Below, piece after piece: positions 1 through 10,216 of a stretch of DNA of 64,000 nucleotides; the stretch's first letter is position 1, and the number at the start of each line of letters is the position of its first letter. The notes under the pieces are model-generated. The model made no database searches. It saw only the letters and a program-made list of their open reading frames with translations, and had not been told where the DNA came from. The position numbers and the translations under genes are program-made. Source of the stretch: Piscirickettsiaceae bacterium (GTDB lineage Bacteria; Pseudomonadota; Gammaproteobacteria; Nitrosococcales; Methylophagaceae); assembly GCA_013215775.1 (NCBI GenBank), contig JABSQO010000002.1, forward strand, positions 1 to 64,000, read 5' to 3'.

Positions 1-650
1 ATGATCTACACCTGATAGCAAATGCTGTGGGTATCAATGAACATCATCACCGTATGGATACCATGGATTCAGTATTGGATGCTGACGACCGTAATGAGTT
101 AATTAATTGGTTACGTCACCAACCTTTATTTCATCATGATGCCGATCTTGATTTTAGTATGGTACATGCAGGATTGCCGCCACAGTGGTCATTGAAAAAA
201 GTAATAAAAAGATCGAAAGAAGTTGAAACTGCTTTACAAGGTGAACATTGGCAGGACTTTTTTAAGCATATGTACGGCAACAAACCAAACGAATGGTCAA
301 AGAAGTTAAAAGGGTGGGATCGATTACGTTATATCACCAATTGTTTTACTCGTTTACGTTATTGTCATGATGATGGTCGTTTAGCGCTCAAATTCAAGGG
401 CGAGCCGAAAGACAAACCGATCGGACAAATAGCTTGGTTTGAGATGCCTAATCGTAAGACTGTTAATGACAAGATTGTTTTTGGTCACTGGTCAACCTTA
501 GGAACGGGACAATACGATAATGTGTTTTCTTTAGACAGTGGTGCCGTGTGGGGAGAGCAGTTAACAGCAGTTCGAATTGATAAAAAACCATATCGGTGGT
601 TTATAGTTGATGCTGATCCAGCCGGATTGCCGCATGCCAAAAACAAGTAA
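1..650 (+). CDS. apaH: Symmetrical bis(5'-nucleosyl)-tetraphosphatase, 5'-truncated by window edge
   Basis: Frame open to window start (…DLHLIANAVGINEH…); C-terminal ApaH-like motifs (MVHAGLPPQWS, WSTLGTGQYDNVFSLDSGAVWGEQLTAVRID). Confidence 0.85.
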   Translation, partial: DLHLIANAVGINEHHHRMDTMDSVLDADDRNELINWLRHQPLFHHDADLDFSMVHAGLPPQWSLKKVIKRSKEVETALQGEHWQDFFKHMYGNKPNEWSKKLKGWDRLRYITNCFTRLRYCHDDGRLALKFKGEPKDKPIGQIAWFEMPNRKTVNDKIVFGHWSTLGTGQYDNVFSLDSGAVWGEQLTAVRIDKKPYRWFIVDADPAGLPHAKNK

Positions 651-749
651 ACCCTGTCGCTTCATCATTGTGAACATCGACTTGTTAGGCATAAGCAGTT
701 AAACAAAGTACAATACTCCTATCTCAAATCTTGGAATTTTTGAATAACC

Positions 750-1232
750 ATGAGTAATATCACAACATTTTCTGGTGACTTTTCAGCCGAAGGGCTAAAA
801 ATAGGTATTGTCGCTGGCCGTTTCAATGACTTTATTGTTAATAATTTAATTTCAGGTGCCATTGATTGCTTAGTGCGTCATGGTGTAGATGAAGCTGATA
901 TTGAATTAGCTCGTGTTCCTGGTGCGGTAGAAATTCCATTAGCAGTTCAGCGTATGGGCCGTACGGGTAAATATGATGCCATCATTGCATTGGGTGCGGT
1001 AATTCGCGGTGGCACGCCACACTTTGAATATGTTGCTGGTGAGTGTGCTAAAGGTTTAGGTCAATTAACCTTACAGCTTGATATTCCAGTCTCTTTCGGT
1101 GTGTTGACGGTTGATACGATTGAACAAGCTATTGAACGTGCGGGCACTAAAGCTGGTAATAAAGGCACTGAAGCAGCCATGGGTACCATTGAAATGGTCA
1201 ATGTGCTTCGCCAAATTGAGAGTGCAAAATAA
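750..1232 (+). CDS. ribH: 6,7-dimethyl-8-ribityllumazine synthase
   Basis: Typical RibH sequence ([48 protein letters not shown]). Confidence 0.95.
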   Translation: MSNITTFSGDFSAEGLKIGIVAGRFNDFIVNNLISGAIDCLVRHGVDEADIELARVPGAVEIPLAVQRMGRTGKYDAIIALGAVIRGGTPHFEYVAGECAKGLGQLTLQLDIPVSFGVLTVDTIEQAIERAGTKAGNKGTEAAMGTIEMVNVLRQIESAK

Positions 1233-1234
1233 TA

Positions 1235-1690
1235 ATGGCAAGAGCCTTACCCCGATCTCATGCTCGCCGTGCAGCTGTTCAAGCATTGTATCAAGCACTC
1301 GTTAATGGCCAGACAAGCTCTGCTAAAGATGCCTTAGATTTTGTCACCGCGGAAAATTCAGACAAAATGGACATGAAGTACTTCACTATGCTGGTGGATG
1401 GTGTTTCTAAAGAGATAGATACTTTAGACACTGAATTATCCTATGCGGTAGATCGAAACTTATCCGATATTGACCCCGTTGAAAGCTCTGTACTTCGTTT
1501 GGCTGTGTATGAGTTTATTCATCGACCAGAGATCCCATACCGGGTGGTATTAAATGAGGCGGTAGAGTTGGCTAAAGCCTTTGGTGGTGAAAAAGGCCAT
1601 AAATATGTCAATGGTGTATTAGATAAAATGGGCTCTAAATTGCGGGCTGATGAATATAAGTCATCAAAGGCGAAACGTAATAAATCGTAA
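1235..1690 (+). CDS. nusB: Transcription antitermination factor NusB
   Basis: RSHARRAAVQALYQ, ESSVLRLAVYEF, YRVVLNEAVELAKAFGGEKGHKYVNGVLDK; follows ribH. Confidence 0.95.
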   Translation: MARALPRSHARRAAVQALYQALVNGQTSSAKDALDFVTAENSDKMDMKYFTMLVDGVSKEIDTLDTELSYAVDRNLSDIDPVESSVLRLAVYEFIHRPEIPYRVVLNEAVELAKAFGGEKGHKYVNGVLDKMGSKLRADEYKSSKAKRNKS

Positions 1691-1699
1691 GGATTCCAT

Positions 1700-2671
1700 T
1701 TGGCTACACTGTCCGAATTCTCTTTAATTCAACACTATTTTGAACAATTAACACCTCAGCGTGAAGATGTCTTATTAGGCATTGGTGATGATTGTGCTTT
1801 ATTGCAATGTCCAGCCGGTCATGTTGTTGCTGCGTCAATCGATACCCTAGTTGAAGGTGTCCATTTCTTTGCTGATGTTGACCCTGAAAGTTTAGGTCAT
1901 AAAAGTTTAGCGGTTGGTTTGAGTGATTTAGCTGCGATGGGTGCAACACCTGCGTGGTTTACTTTGGCAATAACCTTGCCAGAGATTAATGAAAGTTGGC
2001 TGAAAGGTTTTGCACAAGGTTTGGCAACACTAGCAAAACAGCACAAGATTCAATTAGTGGGGGGCGATACCACTAGAGGCCCACTGACGATTAGTATTCA
2101 GGTGCATGGTTTTGTCAGACCGGAACAAGCATTACGACGAGATGGAGCCCAAGTTGATGATTTTATTTATGTGACCGGTACCTTAGGTGATGCTGGCGCT
2201 GCCCTGCAATTGAAACTCCAACAATTGAATGAGTCTTCACTCCATGATGAAGATAAACACTATTTACAACAAAGATTAGAACGACCGACGCCACGAGTTG
2301 AAATCGGGCAAAAATTACTCGGATTAGCCACGTCAGTCATTGATATTTCTGATGGTTTATTAGCTGATTTAGGTCATATCATTGACAAAAGTGGTGTCGG
2401 AGCAAGGTTAGAATTAGCTCAGTTACCATTGTCAGTAGCACTACAGAAACTGAATTCAAATACTGCGGAGCAGTTAGCATTAATGTCAGGCGACGATTAT
2501 GAGTTATGCTTCACGGTTTCAGCTGACAATGCGGCCCAAGTTGAAAGTTTGCTTGTAGAACAATGTACACGGGTCGGCGTAATTAATGATCAATCAGCTA
2601 TCTCATGTGTCGATCAAAACGATCAAGTGATTGAATTTCAAGGAACAGGTTATGACCACTTCCCAGCCTAA
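1700..2671 (+). CDS. thiL: Thiamine-monophosphate kinase (TTG start)
   Basis: GIGDDCALL, VGLSDLAAMGATP, GGDTTRGP, DISDGLLADLGHI, SGDDYELCFTV. Confidence 0.93.
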   Translation: MATLSEFSLIQHYFEQLTPQREDVLLGIGDDCALLQCPAGHVVAASIDTLVEGVHFFADVDPESLGHKSLAVGLSDLAAMGATPAWFTLAITLPEINESWLKGFAQGLATLAKQHKIQLVGGDTTRGPLTISIQVHGFVRPEQALRRDGAQVDDFIYVTGTLGDAGAALQLKLQQLNESSLHDEDKHYLQQRLERPTPRVEIGQKLLGLATSVIDISDGLLADLGHIIDKSGVGARLELAQLPLSVALQKLNSNTAEQLALMSGDDYELCFTVSADNAAQVESLLVEQCTRVGVINDQSAISCVDQNDQVIEFQGTGYDHFPA

Positions 2672-3140
2672 AGTTAACTTTCGTGAGTTATTGAAAAGAC
2701 CGATATGTTTTCTTGGGCTAGGTTTTGGCACAGGATTGGCTCCAAAAGCACCGGGTACTTTCGGTACATTAGCTGCCCTGCCTATTTATTGGCTAATGCA
2801 GGATCTATCGTTAGCTATCTATTTAGCGATAACCATAATTGCTTTTGTAGTCGGTATCTGGATTTGCCAGAAATCTGCAGATTGGCTTGGCTCAGATGAT
2901 CCTTCTGCCGTTGTATGGGATGAAATAGTCGGTTATTTGGTTACGATGATTGCAGCGCCAACAGGTTGGCAATGGATGTTAGCTGGCTTTGTATTATTCC
3001 GAATCTTCGATATATGGAAACCTTGGCCAATTAGTTGGGCAGATAAAAACCTGCATGGCGGGATTGGTATTATGGTTGATGATGTGATTGCAGGCTTGTT
3101 TTCGATATTGATATTACAATTATCTTTAATATTATTTTAG
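2652..3140 (+). CDS. pgpA: Phosphatidylglycerophosphatase A (ORF track opens at 2631; ATG at 2652 preferred)
   Basis: [44 protein letters not shown]; follows thiL. Confidence 0.9.
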   Translation: MTTSQPKVNFRELLKRPICFLGLGFGTGLAPKAPGTFGTLAALPIYWLMQDLSLAIYLAITIIAFVVGIWICQKSADWLGSDDPSAVVWDEIVGYLVTMIAAPTGWQWMLAGFVLFRIFDIWKPWPISWADKNLHGGIGIMVDDVIAGLFSILILQLSLILF

Positions 3141-3562
3141 CGATTCCAACAGTTTGCAGCTGTTCCTGAACCACTTATTGTTTCTGAATTACTTTCATTG
3201 GTAACAAAATTTGCACACTCTCCATCATTTGTCGCTTGCGCACCTTGTGGTACAGCCGTTATGGTATACGCTGTTGCAGAAGCACCTGTAACTGTTACTT
3301 GGTAGTGACCATCAGCAGAAGCTTGGGCGGCATCACCTGCATATCCGAAATTTGTCATTGCATTAGTATATGCTGAATTATTAGCCCGCCATTTCTCTTG
3401 TGCTAATTGTACAGTTAGTATTGTATCTTTTGCATCTGCTCTACGTGCACGAGTGACATAATCGGTATACGCAGGCAGTGCTATTGCAGCTAAGACACCA
3501 ATTATCACAACGACAATCATTAACTCAATAAGGGTAAAACCTTTAATTAATTTGATATTCAT
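3137..3562 (-). CDS. Type IV pilin (PilE-like)
   Basis: Class III prepilin signal [35 protein letters not shown]-terminal Cys pair. Confidence 0.85.
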   Translation of the reverse strand: MNIKLIKGFTLIELMIVVVIIGVLAAIALPAYTDYVTRARRADAKDTILTVQLAQEKWRANNSAYTNAMTNFGYAGDAAQASADGHYQVTVTGASATAYTITAVPQGAQATNDGECANFVTNESNSETISGSGTAANCWNR

Positions 3563-3748
3563 AGATTCACCTACACATATTTTTTTGGGATATAATTTTA
3601 GTTAAACAATAGACCAAATATGACAATAGGTCACTATAAAAGTGTGCGCCACATCACAAAACAATATAAAAAATGATGATATTTGCTATGAAAGTCTATT
3701 ATTAGGGGGCTATAATCCACCTTATCTATAAAAAGGTATTGCTTTGTA

Positions 3749-4282
3749 ATGATGGATCAAAAACAAAAAGGTTTTACTCTTATTGAATTAATGGTAGTTG
3801 TGGTAATTTTAGGAGTTTTAGTAGCCATTGCCTTCCCATCATTTGTAGAGACACTTGATCGCAGAAAATTAAAAGGTGCGGGTGATAAACTGTTTGCAGA
3901 CTTATTATTTGCCAAAACAGAAGCGATTAAACGAAATACGCCGGTCAGAATAACCTTTAAAGGGAATGGGGCTACATGGTGTTATGGAATAGCAGAAAAT
4001 GTTGCTTGTGACTGTACTGCGGCAGACTGTGTGATTGATGGTGTGAGTAAAGTTGTGAATCAAGATGACTATTCTGCAGCTGTCAGTGTAGATGGCACCG
4101 CCTCCTTTGCTGCAGATGATGCGAATGCATTTACTTCATTCACTCCATTGCGAGGTGCTGCGAATGCAGGGAATTTACAATTCTCAATTGCTAGCGGTGC
4201 CGAATTGCGAGTGGTTGTTTCTTCATTCGGTCGAGTGAGACTCTGTTCTGATACAGGTGCCTTCGGGCATGCGGGTTGTTAA
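3749..4282 (+). CDS. GspH/FimT-family minor pseudopilin
   Basis: [35 protein letters not shown]; short downstream Cys-containing domain. Confidence 0.85.
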   Translation: MMDQKQKGFTLIELMVVVVILGVLVAIAFPSFVETLDRRKLKGAGDKLFADLLFAKTEAIKRNTPVRITFKGNGATWCYGIAENVACDCTAADCVIDGVSKVVNQDDYSAAVSVDGTASFAADDANAFTSFTPLRGAANAGNLQFSIASGAELRVVVSSFGRVRLCSDTGAFGHAGC

Positions 4283-4291
4283 GGATAAATA

Positions 4292-4879
4292 ATGAATAAG
4301 AAGCAACGGGGAATTACATTAATAGAAATGATGATTGCCATGCTACTTGGTTTGGTGGTGACAGGTTCGATCATTGCAATATTTATTAGTAATGTGAAAT
4401 CGAGTAGCGAAAATATCAGAATGATTAGACTTAACCAGGAATTAAGAGGCACGATGACCTTTATTTCGGATGAAATAAAAAGAGCAGGTTACTCTGGTGC
4501 TCCACCAAGTTCAGATTTCATGGATGACTTTAATTTTGACGCCGGCTCAAGTTGTTTACGATATTCTTATGATGAAAATGGTGATGGTGTGCGCCAAGCA
4601 GAGGAAAGATTTGGCTTTCAACTAACAGCTAATGCCATACAATGGACTAATCGAGTAACTTCTGATACTTGTGCAGGAACTAATTGGCAAGATATTACAG
4701 ATACCAATATTGTTTCAATTACAGTGTTCACTGCGCCGGAGAGTTCTATTCCTGTTGGCACTACTATCAATGTTAATCAATTGCTTGTAACGTTGACAGG
4801 TCAAATAGTATTGAATCCTGGCATAGCAAGTCGAACGATTATTGAAACAATTAGAGTTAGGAATGAAGATGCCAGTTAG
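4292..4879 (+). CDS. pilW: PilW-family minor pilin
   Basis: RGITLIEMMIAMLLGLVVTGSIIAIFISN; position between fimT-like and pilX-like genes. Confidence 0.8.
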   Translation: MNKKQRGITLIEMMIAMLLGLVVTGSIIAIFISNVKSSSENIRMIRLNQELRGTMTFISDEIKRAGYSGAPPSSDFMDDFNFDAGSSCLRYSYDENGDGVRQAEERFGFQLTANAIQWTNRVTSDTCAGTNWQDITDTNIVSITVFTAPESSIPVGTTINVNQLLVTLTGQIVLNPGIASRTIIETIRVRNEDAS

Positions 4880-4903
4880 GATTGGTCAATGAGGTAATTA
4901 ATT

Positions 4904-6157
4904 ATGCATAATTCAAATATAACGCCTTTAAAGCAACAGCAGGGTGCGGCAGTGTTGTTTATTGCAGTGATATTACTGATAGGTGTTACATTAATTGTAC
5001 TGTTTGCATCGCGAGTTGGTTTGTTGGATCAACGAATATCGGGTAATGAATATCGACATAAAGAAGCTTTTGCCAATGCTGAGGGAGCCTTGGAGCAGGC
5101 GGCAGCTTTTTTACGGGTTAATCCCTCGTTATATGACTCTAGCACTGTTGGTTGGGTAAGCTGTGTAGGAAGTACGAGTATCTATCCTTGTGATACAGCA
5201 GGGGCAGAAATGGTTTATGGCTCAATAAGTGGTGGTGGTATTACATCGACGTTACCTCCAGCCGCTGCAAATGCTACTTCATTTTTAGTTAAAACAGCAT
5301 CAACTATTTTAGCTATTGGTGTTGGGGCTTCGGATGACGGGACTGGTGCTGCCACAGCTCAGGTGGCATATGCAAAAATAAGTCTCATTACTCCTGGTGA
5401 AATACCACCAATTATGGGGCCACAATTAAACCTAAATGGTAACTTTACAATAGTTGCCGATCCTAATAACGGTATTGGAACAACTGGTGTCCCTATTTCG
5501 GGTTGGACTTCATCAAATACTAGTGGAACAGGTTCATGGCAAACATGCCAATTAGGTTCATTCACCGATGGAGGAGAAATTTGTAGTGAAATATATACAT
5601 CTGGGGATGACTGGAGTGGTTGTGCGTGCACTGACGTCTTAAGTAATAAAGACATCCCTGTAAGTGAAATGGTAGATATATTCACCGACTCTTCGGGTTT
5701 TCCAGATCCTTTTGAGTATATATTTGGACCGGGTGCTACTGTAGATAGTATTCGACCACGTTTTATAGACAACGGGCAATATTACGAAGGGGATTGTACG
5801 GGGTTAGATACATTGGATTTGGCTACGTTATCAAAACCATGGGTCTGGGTTGATGGTAATTGTAATGTTCCAAGTATTGGTACAGCAGATTTACCTGTAC
5901 TTCTTGTCGTGGAAGGAACGATGAGATTAAATGCGACTACGGATGCTTGGGGGCTTTTGATTTCTACAACTGAAGTTAAATCAAATGGTGCTGCGATTGT
6001 TCACGGGTCATTGGTGGCTGATTTAGTGTCTGACATCGCTAATGGGGGCTACAAACAAGTCTATGATGAAAGCTTACTCGATGCACTGGCCAATGACACA
6101 ATTAATACGGATATAGGTAAAATTAAATATAGCTGGCGAGATTTTACTCCGGCCTGA
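4904..6157 (+). CDS. PilX-family minor pilin/assembly protein, unusually long (417 aa)
   Basis: QQGAAVLFIAVILLIGVTLIVLFASRVGLLDQRISGNEYRHKEAFANAEGALEQA is typical of PilX N-termini. Confidence 0.75.
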   Translation: MHNSNITPLKQQQGAAVLFIAVILLIGVTLIVLFASRVGLLDQRISGNEYRHKEAFANAEGALEQAAAFLRVNPSLYDSSTVGWVSCVGSTSIYPCDTAGAEMVYGSISGGGITSTLPPAAANATSFLVKTASTILAIGVGASDDGTGAATAQVAYAKISLITPGEIPPIMGPQLNLNGNFTIVADPNNGIGTTGVPISGWTSSNTSGTGSWQTCQLGSFTDGGEICSEIYTSGDDWSGCACTDVLSNKDIPVSEMVDIFTDSSGFPDPFEYIFGPGATVDSIRPRFIDNGQYYEGDCTGLDTLDLATLSKPWVWVDGNCNVPSIGTADLPVLLVVEGTMRLNATTDAWGLLISTTEVKSNGAAIVHGSLVADLVSDIANGGYKQVYDESLLDALANDTINTDIGKIKYSWRDFTPA

Positions 6158-6197
6158 TTTTATACTCCGAAGCTGTTGTTTATAGGAATAGACGGAT

Positions 6198-7988
6198 ATG
6201 AACATGAAATTTAAAACAAACACAAAGTCGAAAGGCTTTAGCCTTATTGAGGTGATGATTGCTTTGGTCGTGTTAGCAATAGGGATATTAGGTATATCAA
6301 AGTTGCAAGGCACGTTGATTCGTAATAGTTCTGATGCACATCAACGTACGGTGGCCGTTTCAATTGCCCAACAAAAAATAGATGATTTGAGAAGTTATAG
6401 TAAGCTGAATTCAGATTTATCATGGGCTGCTGCTTTAGCAGAAGTTTCACCTGAAACTGAAATGGCCTATGAACATATCACCGGTAATACCAATCTAGAG
6501 ACCTATACTGAGACGGGTGGCTTAATTCTACCGACTTCCTCAAGGATAGTGGGAACTACAAGCTATTCGTTGAATTGGACTGTGGAAAACTATTGGTACG
6601 AAGATGCAGATGGAAATGATGCGACATTATTAACTCATACATCGACTATACCGACACCCGCACCAGCAAGATCTGATTTCAAATTACTCACTGTCGTTGT
6701 TGCATGGGATGATGTGGAAGGTACGAGCCAAAGTATTTCGCTAGACACAGTCATAGATGCTTATTCATTGATAAATACAGCATTCTCTGCTTCTGTACAT
6801 AACGGTGGAGACTCCCCTATTATTCCTTATACACCATTGCAAGCGCCAGATGTTGTACCTGTCACATTGGATTCGGATGGGTTGAAAAAAGAGACGAGCA
6901 AACCTATTCCAGATGTGAGTAAGAAAGGATATAGTACAGTGGTTACGTTTGAAACAGTGACTTATAACACTAATTTGGATACTGTAAAAAGAGAAGAATT
7001 TAGAACTGTGGCATGCCGCTGTGGCAGTGGTAGTACGATTAGTTCTCATTTGTATGGACAGACAGAATGGGATGAGCAAAATGTCAAACTCACGGACAAC
7101 ACATATGACGACTTTACATCTGTGTCGAATACATCTGTGAATAATGGTGGTGGTGAGACACAAGCGGCTGAGTGTACGACTTGCTGTGCTGATGGTCCTG
7201 ATGTTGCTGGCACAGTATTCAAAGCATGCAGGTTAAAGCGGATTGATGGCATTTTGCGTTATTTCCCACCATGGAAAATGGTTGCATTTTCTATTATCCC
7301 AGCGTCTTTTTTCGATGCGAATGGTATTCCAACAATGACAGCGGTGGTAGCAGGGGCGAATATTTCTACCTATTCTGATCATGTAGAGGCTCTTGTCCGA
7401 GCAGGTGCAGCGCTGTCTGAGGCTGGTTTTAATGCTTCTTCGGCAATAGATACAAGCTTTGCCCCAGCTGGATTTACATCACTGGATCATTTGATATTTA
7501 CTGCTGGAAATGGGAATGATAGACCTATACAACTACGAGTTGTCTATATGGATTACCCTCCGTCAGGTATCTATGATGATTGTTCACCATGTACTGCAGC
7601 TACTGTGCCATTGGATAGGATCCCATTTTATGAAGTTAATTTAACGCAGCTTGTGGGCTGGACTCCAGATAGAAATAATACTACATTATTTACGTCAGAT
7701 TTCGCTCATTATGACTATGTAAGCCAACATGACAATGTAGGTAACAGTCCTGGATGTAACCCAGCAACGGCGCCTAATACTAGAACCTATATTACTAATG
7801 ATACTTTAGAAAATGGTTGTGAGTTGTCCCATTCTAGAGGTGAATTTTTCCCTAGAGTAGCAGATGTTGATGCAACAAGTCCTACGACAGTTCAGACTAT
7901 TATCTATACTAGCAATGATGGCATTGTAGATCAGATTATTAATATTGAACCAACCATTACATCCACGATTGATATTACTACTCAATAA
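6198..7988 (+). CDS. PilV-like modular pilin with ~400-aa C-terminal extension (596 aa)
   Basis: KGFSLIEVMIALVVLAIGILGISKLQGTLIRNSSDAHQRTVAVSIAQQKIDDLR (PilV N-term) followed by long Cys-containing region. Confidence 0.75.
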   Translation: MNMKFKTNTKSKGFSLIEVMIALVVLAIGILGISKLQGTLIRNSSDAHQRTVAVSIAQQKIDDLRSYSKLNSDLSWAAALAEVSPETEMAYEHITGNTNLETYTETGGLILPTSSRIVGTTSYSLNWTVENYWYEDADGNDATLLTHTSTIPTPAPARSDFKLLTVVVAWDDVEGTSQSISLDTVIDAYSLINTAFSASVHNGGDSPIIPYTPLQAPDVVPVTLDSDGLKKETSKPIPDVSKKGYSTVVTFETVTYNTNLDTVKREEFRTVACRCGSGSTISSHLYGQTEWDEQNVKLTDNTYDDFTSVSNTSVNNGGGETQAAECTTCCADGPDVAGTVFKACRLKRIDGILRYFPPWKMVAFSIIPASFFDANGIPTMTAVVAGANISTYSDHVEALVRAGAALSEAGFNASSAIDTSFAPAGFTSLDHLIFTAGNGNDRPIQLRVVYMDYPPSGIYDDCSPCTAATVPLDRIPFYEVNLTQLVGWTPDRNNTTLFTSDFAHYDYVSQHDNVGNSPGCNPATAPNTRTYITNDTLENGCELSHSRGEFFPRVADVDATSPTTVQTIIYTSNDGIVDQIINIEPTITSTIDITTQ

Positions 7989-8021
7989 TGAGTAAATAGA
8001 TAAAGAGGATGCACTTAAAAT

Positions 8022-8059
8022 TAAGCCTCGGTACATACTTGTATGTGCCGAGGCTTTTT
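8022..8059. terminator. Rho-independent-type hairpin between convergent pilV-like and adenosine-kinase-like genes
   Basis: AAGCCTCGGTACATActtgTATGTGCCGAGGCTTTTT; near-perfect stem, T-tract. Confidence 0.8.
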
Positions 8060-8096
8060 ATATTGAAAAGATAAAAATTAATAGCTTTTTTATTTG

Positions 8097-9020
8097 TTAA
8101 CCAAAATTTTCTTCAAATCTGGCGGTAAACTCGTCGATAGTGAAAGTATGGTTTTGAGTACCATGCTGTTCGATTTTGATCGCGCCTAATAAAGAAGCAA
8201 TTCGTCCTGTTGTTTCCCAATCTTTACCATGCAGTATGCCGTGCATTAAACCGGCACGATAGGCATCACCACACCCTGTAGGGTCAACCAGTTTTTCTGC
8301 TTGAGCACAAGGAATATCAATACGTTTCCCATCAGTATAAATATGCGATCCTTCACTACCTTTGGTAATGATTAATGCTTTAACATGATCGGCAATTTCG
8401 TGTGGCGATAAACCTGTACGATCTTGGAATAGCTGTGCTTCGTAATCATTTAACGCGATATAGCTGGCTTGCTTGGCAAAGCTTAATAAATCTTCACCAT
8501 CAAACATCGGTAAACCTTGGCCGGGATCGAAGATAAATGGAATGTCTGCTTCATGTAATTGCTGAGCGTGTTGAATCATGCCATCACGACCATCAGGCGC
8601 CACAATGGCCAATTTAATATCTTTAGCTTCACTAATATGTGTTTCGTGAGCTAAATTCATTGCACCGGGATGAAATGCTGTAATTTGATTATCGTCCATA
8701 TCGGTGGTGATAAATGCTTGAGCAGTATAGTTACCTTGTTTGACATGCACATGGCGGCGATTGATACCATGTTTGTCCATCCATGTTGCGTAGCTGGCAA
8801 AGTCACTACCGACGGTACCCATAGGAATGGGGTCATCACCTAATAATTTTAGATTATAAGCAATATTGCCAGCACAACCACCAAATTCACGGCGTAGTTC
8901 AGGAACTAAGAAAGCCACATTCAACATATGTACTTTATCGGGCAAGATATGATTTTTAAATTGATCCGGAAATACCATAATAGTGTCATAAGCAAATGAG
9001 CCACAAATTAATGCTGACAT
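8097..9020 (-). CDS. PfkB-family carbohydrate/adenosine kinase
   Basis: GGCAGNIAYNLKLLG and VDPTGCGDAYRAGLMHG PfkB signatures. Confidence 0.85.
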   Translation of the reverse strand: MSALICGSFAYDTIMVFPDQFKNHILPDKVHMLNVAFLVPELRREFGGCAGNIAYNLKLLGDDPIPMGTVGSDFASYATWMDKHGINRRHVHVKQGNYTAQAFITTDMDDNQITAFHPGAMNLAHETHISEAKDIKLAIVAPDGRDGMIQHAQQLHEADIPFIFDPGQGLPMFDGEDLLSFAKQASYIALNDYEAQLFQDRTGLSPHEIADHVKALIITKGSEGSHIYTDGKRIDIPCAQAEKLVDPTGCGDAYRAGLMHGILHGKDWETTGRIASLLGAIKIEQHGTQNHTFTIDEFTARFEENFG

Positions 9021-9032
9021 AATTTTTTGTCC

Positions 9033-10178
9033 TTATTCTTGTGTGTATAGCTGAGTGGTATCGGCGGTAATGCTGAGTTTTCCATTGATAAATGCTTGCA
9101 AGTGTTGGCCCACAATTTCATATCGCCAGCCTTGTAATATTGGAATGTCTATTTCGCCTTTCACTAAACGTTCAATGTCTTTTCGAACAGCCACTGCAAC
9201 AGGTGAAATGGCTTGTTCAGCACATGTTTTTCTTAAGAGTGCGAGTAGAGCATCCACTATCGCATCTTGTTGAGTAGTTAAAGGTTGTGATTTCTTTACT
9301 GTTGGCCATTGTTCTTTAGTTAAGGTTTTGGCTTGTTTAATAATGTCTAGAAATTCTTTCCCATGACGTTCAATAGTACGAGCTTCAAGCCCACGGATAA
9401 GGCTAAATTTATCGACTGAATCAGGGCTAAGCTTGGCAAGATCGATCAGTACGTCATCTTTCAAAATCCAACGGCGAGGTCGATTGGACTTGAGTGCACG
9501 ATGTTCACGCCAAGCACCAAGCTTTTGTAATATGGCAAGTTGCAGGTCTTTTAGTCGGCCTGCGCCCTTAATTTTCCGCCAAATATTATCGGGATCAGCT
9601 TGATATGTTTCTAACTTGGTTAAATTAGCAAAATCATCTTCTAACCAATAAGTACGGTTCTTTTGCTCAAGTTGTTGTGTGAGTAATTTATACACGTCTC
9701 GTAAGTAACGAACATCATCTGCTGCATAATCTATTTGAGCAGGATCAAGAGGGCGCTTAGTCCAATCGGTACGAGAGTGAGCTTTATCAAGATCAACATT
9801 AAGGCATTGTTTAACGAGATTGCCATAACCTATTTGTTCGCCATAACCTAAGACTGTCGCCGCTATTTGCGTATCAAAAATAGGTGAAGGCAATGAGCCA
9901 CGTAATAGATAAAATAATTCTAGATCTTGGCGAGCAGCATGGAATACGACGGTGATATTTGGATTATAAATCAGGTCTAGAATCGGTGTGAGGTCTTCTA
10001 GTATCAGAGGATCAATACAAGCGATATTGTCTTCAGTCGCGACTTGGATTAAACATAGTTGAGGATAGTAGGTTTTCTCACGTAAGAATTCTGTATCAAC
10101 AGCCATCCATGTGGTGTCAGCAATTTTCTGACAGAAAACGGCTAAATCCGTTTGTTGGGTGATAAATTCGACAGTCAT
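9033..10178 (-). CDS. rnd: Ribonuclease D
   Basis: VDTEFLREKTYYPQLCLIQVA, VFHAARQDLE, DYAADDVRYLRDVY plus HRDC region. Confidence 0.93.
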   Translation of the reverse strand: MTVEFITQQTDLAVFCQKIADTTWMAVDTEFLREKTYYPQLCLIQVATEDNIACIDPLILEDLTPILDLIYNPNITVVFHAARQDLELFYLLRGSLPSPIFDTQIAATVLGYGEQIGYGNLVKQCLNVDLDKAHSRTDWTKRPLDPAQIDYAADDVRYLRDVYKLLTQQLEQKNRTYWLEDDFANLTKLETYQADPDNIWRKIKGAGRLKDLQLAILQKLGAWREHRALKSNRPRRWILKDDVLIDLAKLSPDSVDKFSLIRGLEARTIERHGKEFLDIIKQAKTLTKEQWPTVKKSQPLTTQQDAIVDALLALLRKTCAEQAISPVAVAVRKDIERLVKGEIDIPILQGWRYEIVGQHLQAFINGKLSITADTTQLYTQE

Positions 10179-10216
10179 CGTATCTGCTTATAAAAAACCG
10201 ACAGTATAACGAGTTT

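Noticed and set aside
1071-1298. Short antisense/alternate-frame ORFs throughout the ORF track
   Set aside because: They overlap strongly supported genes and lack SD sites or family motifs.
3563-3748. Sigma54 promoter for the pilin gene
   Set aside because: Minus strand has TGGCGCACACTTTTAT, but the -12 GC element is missing; not supportable.
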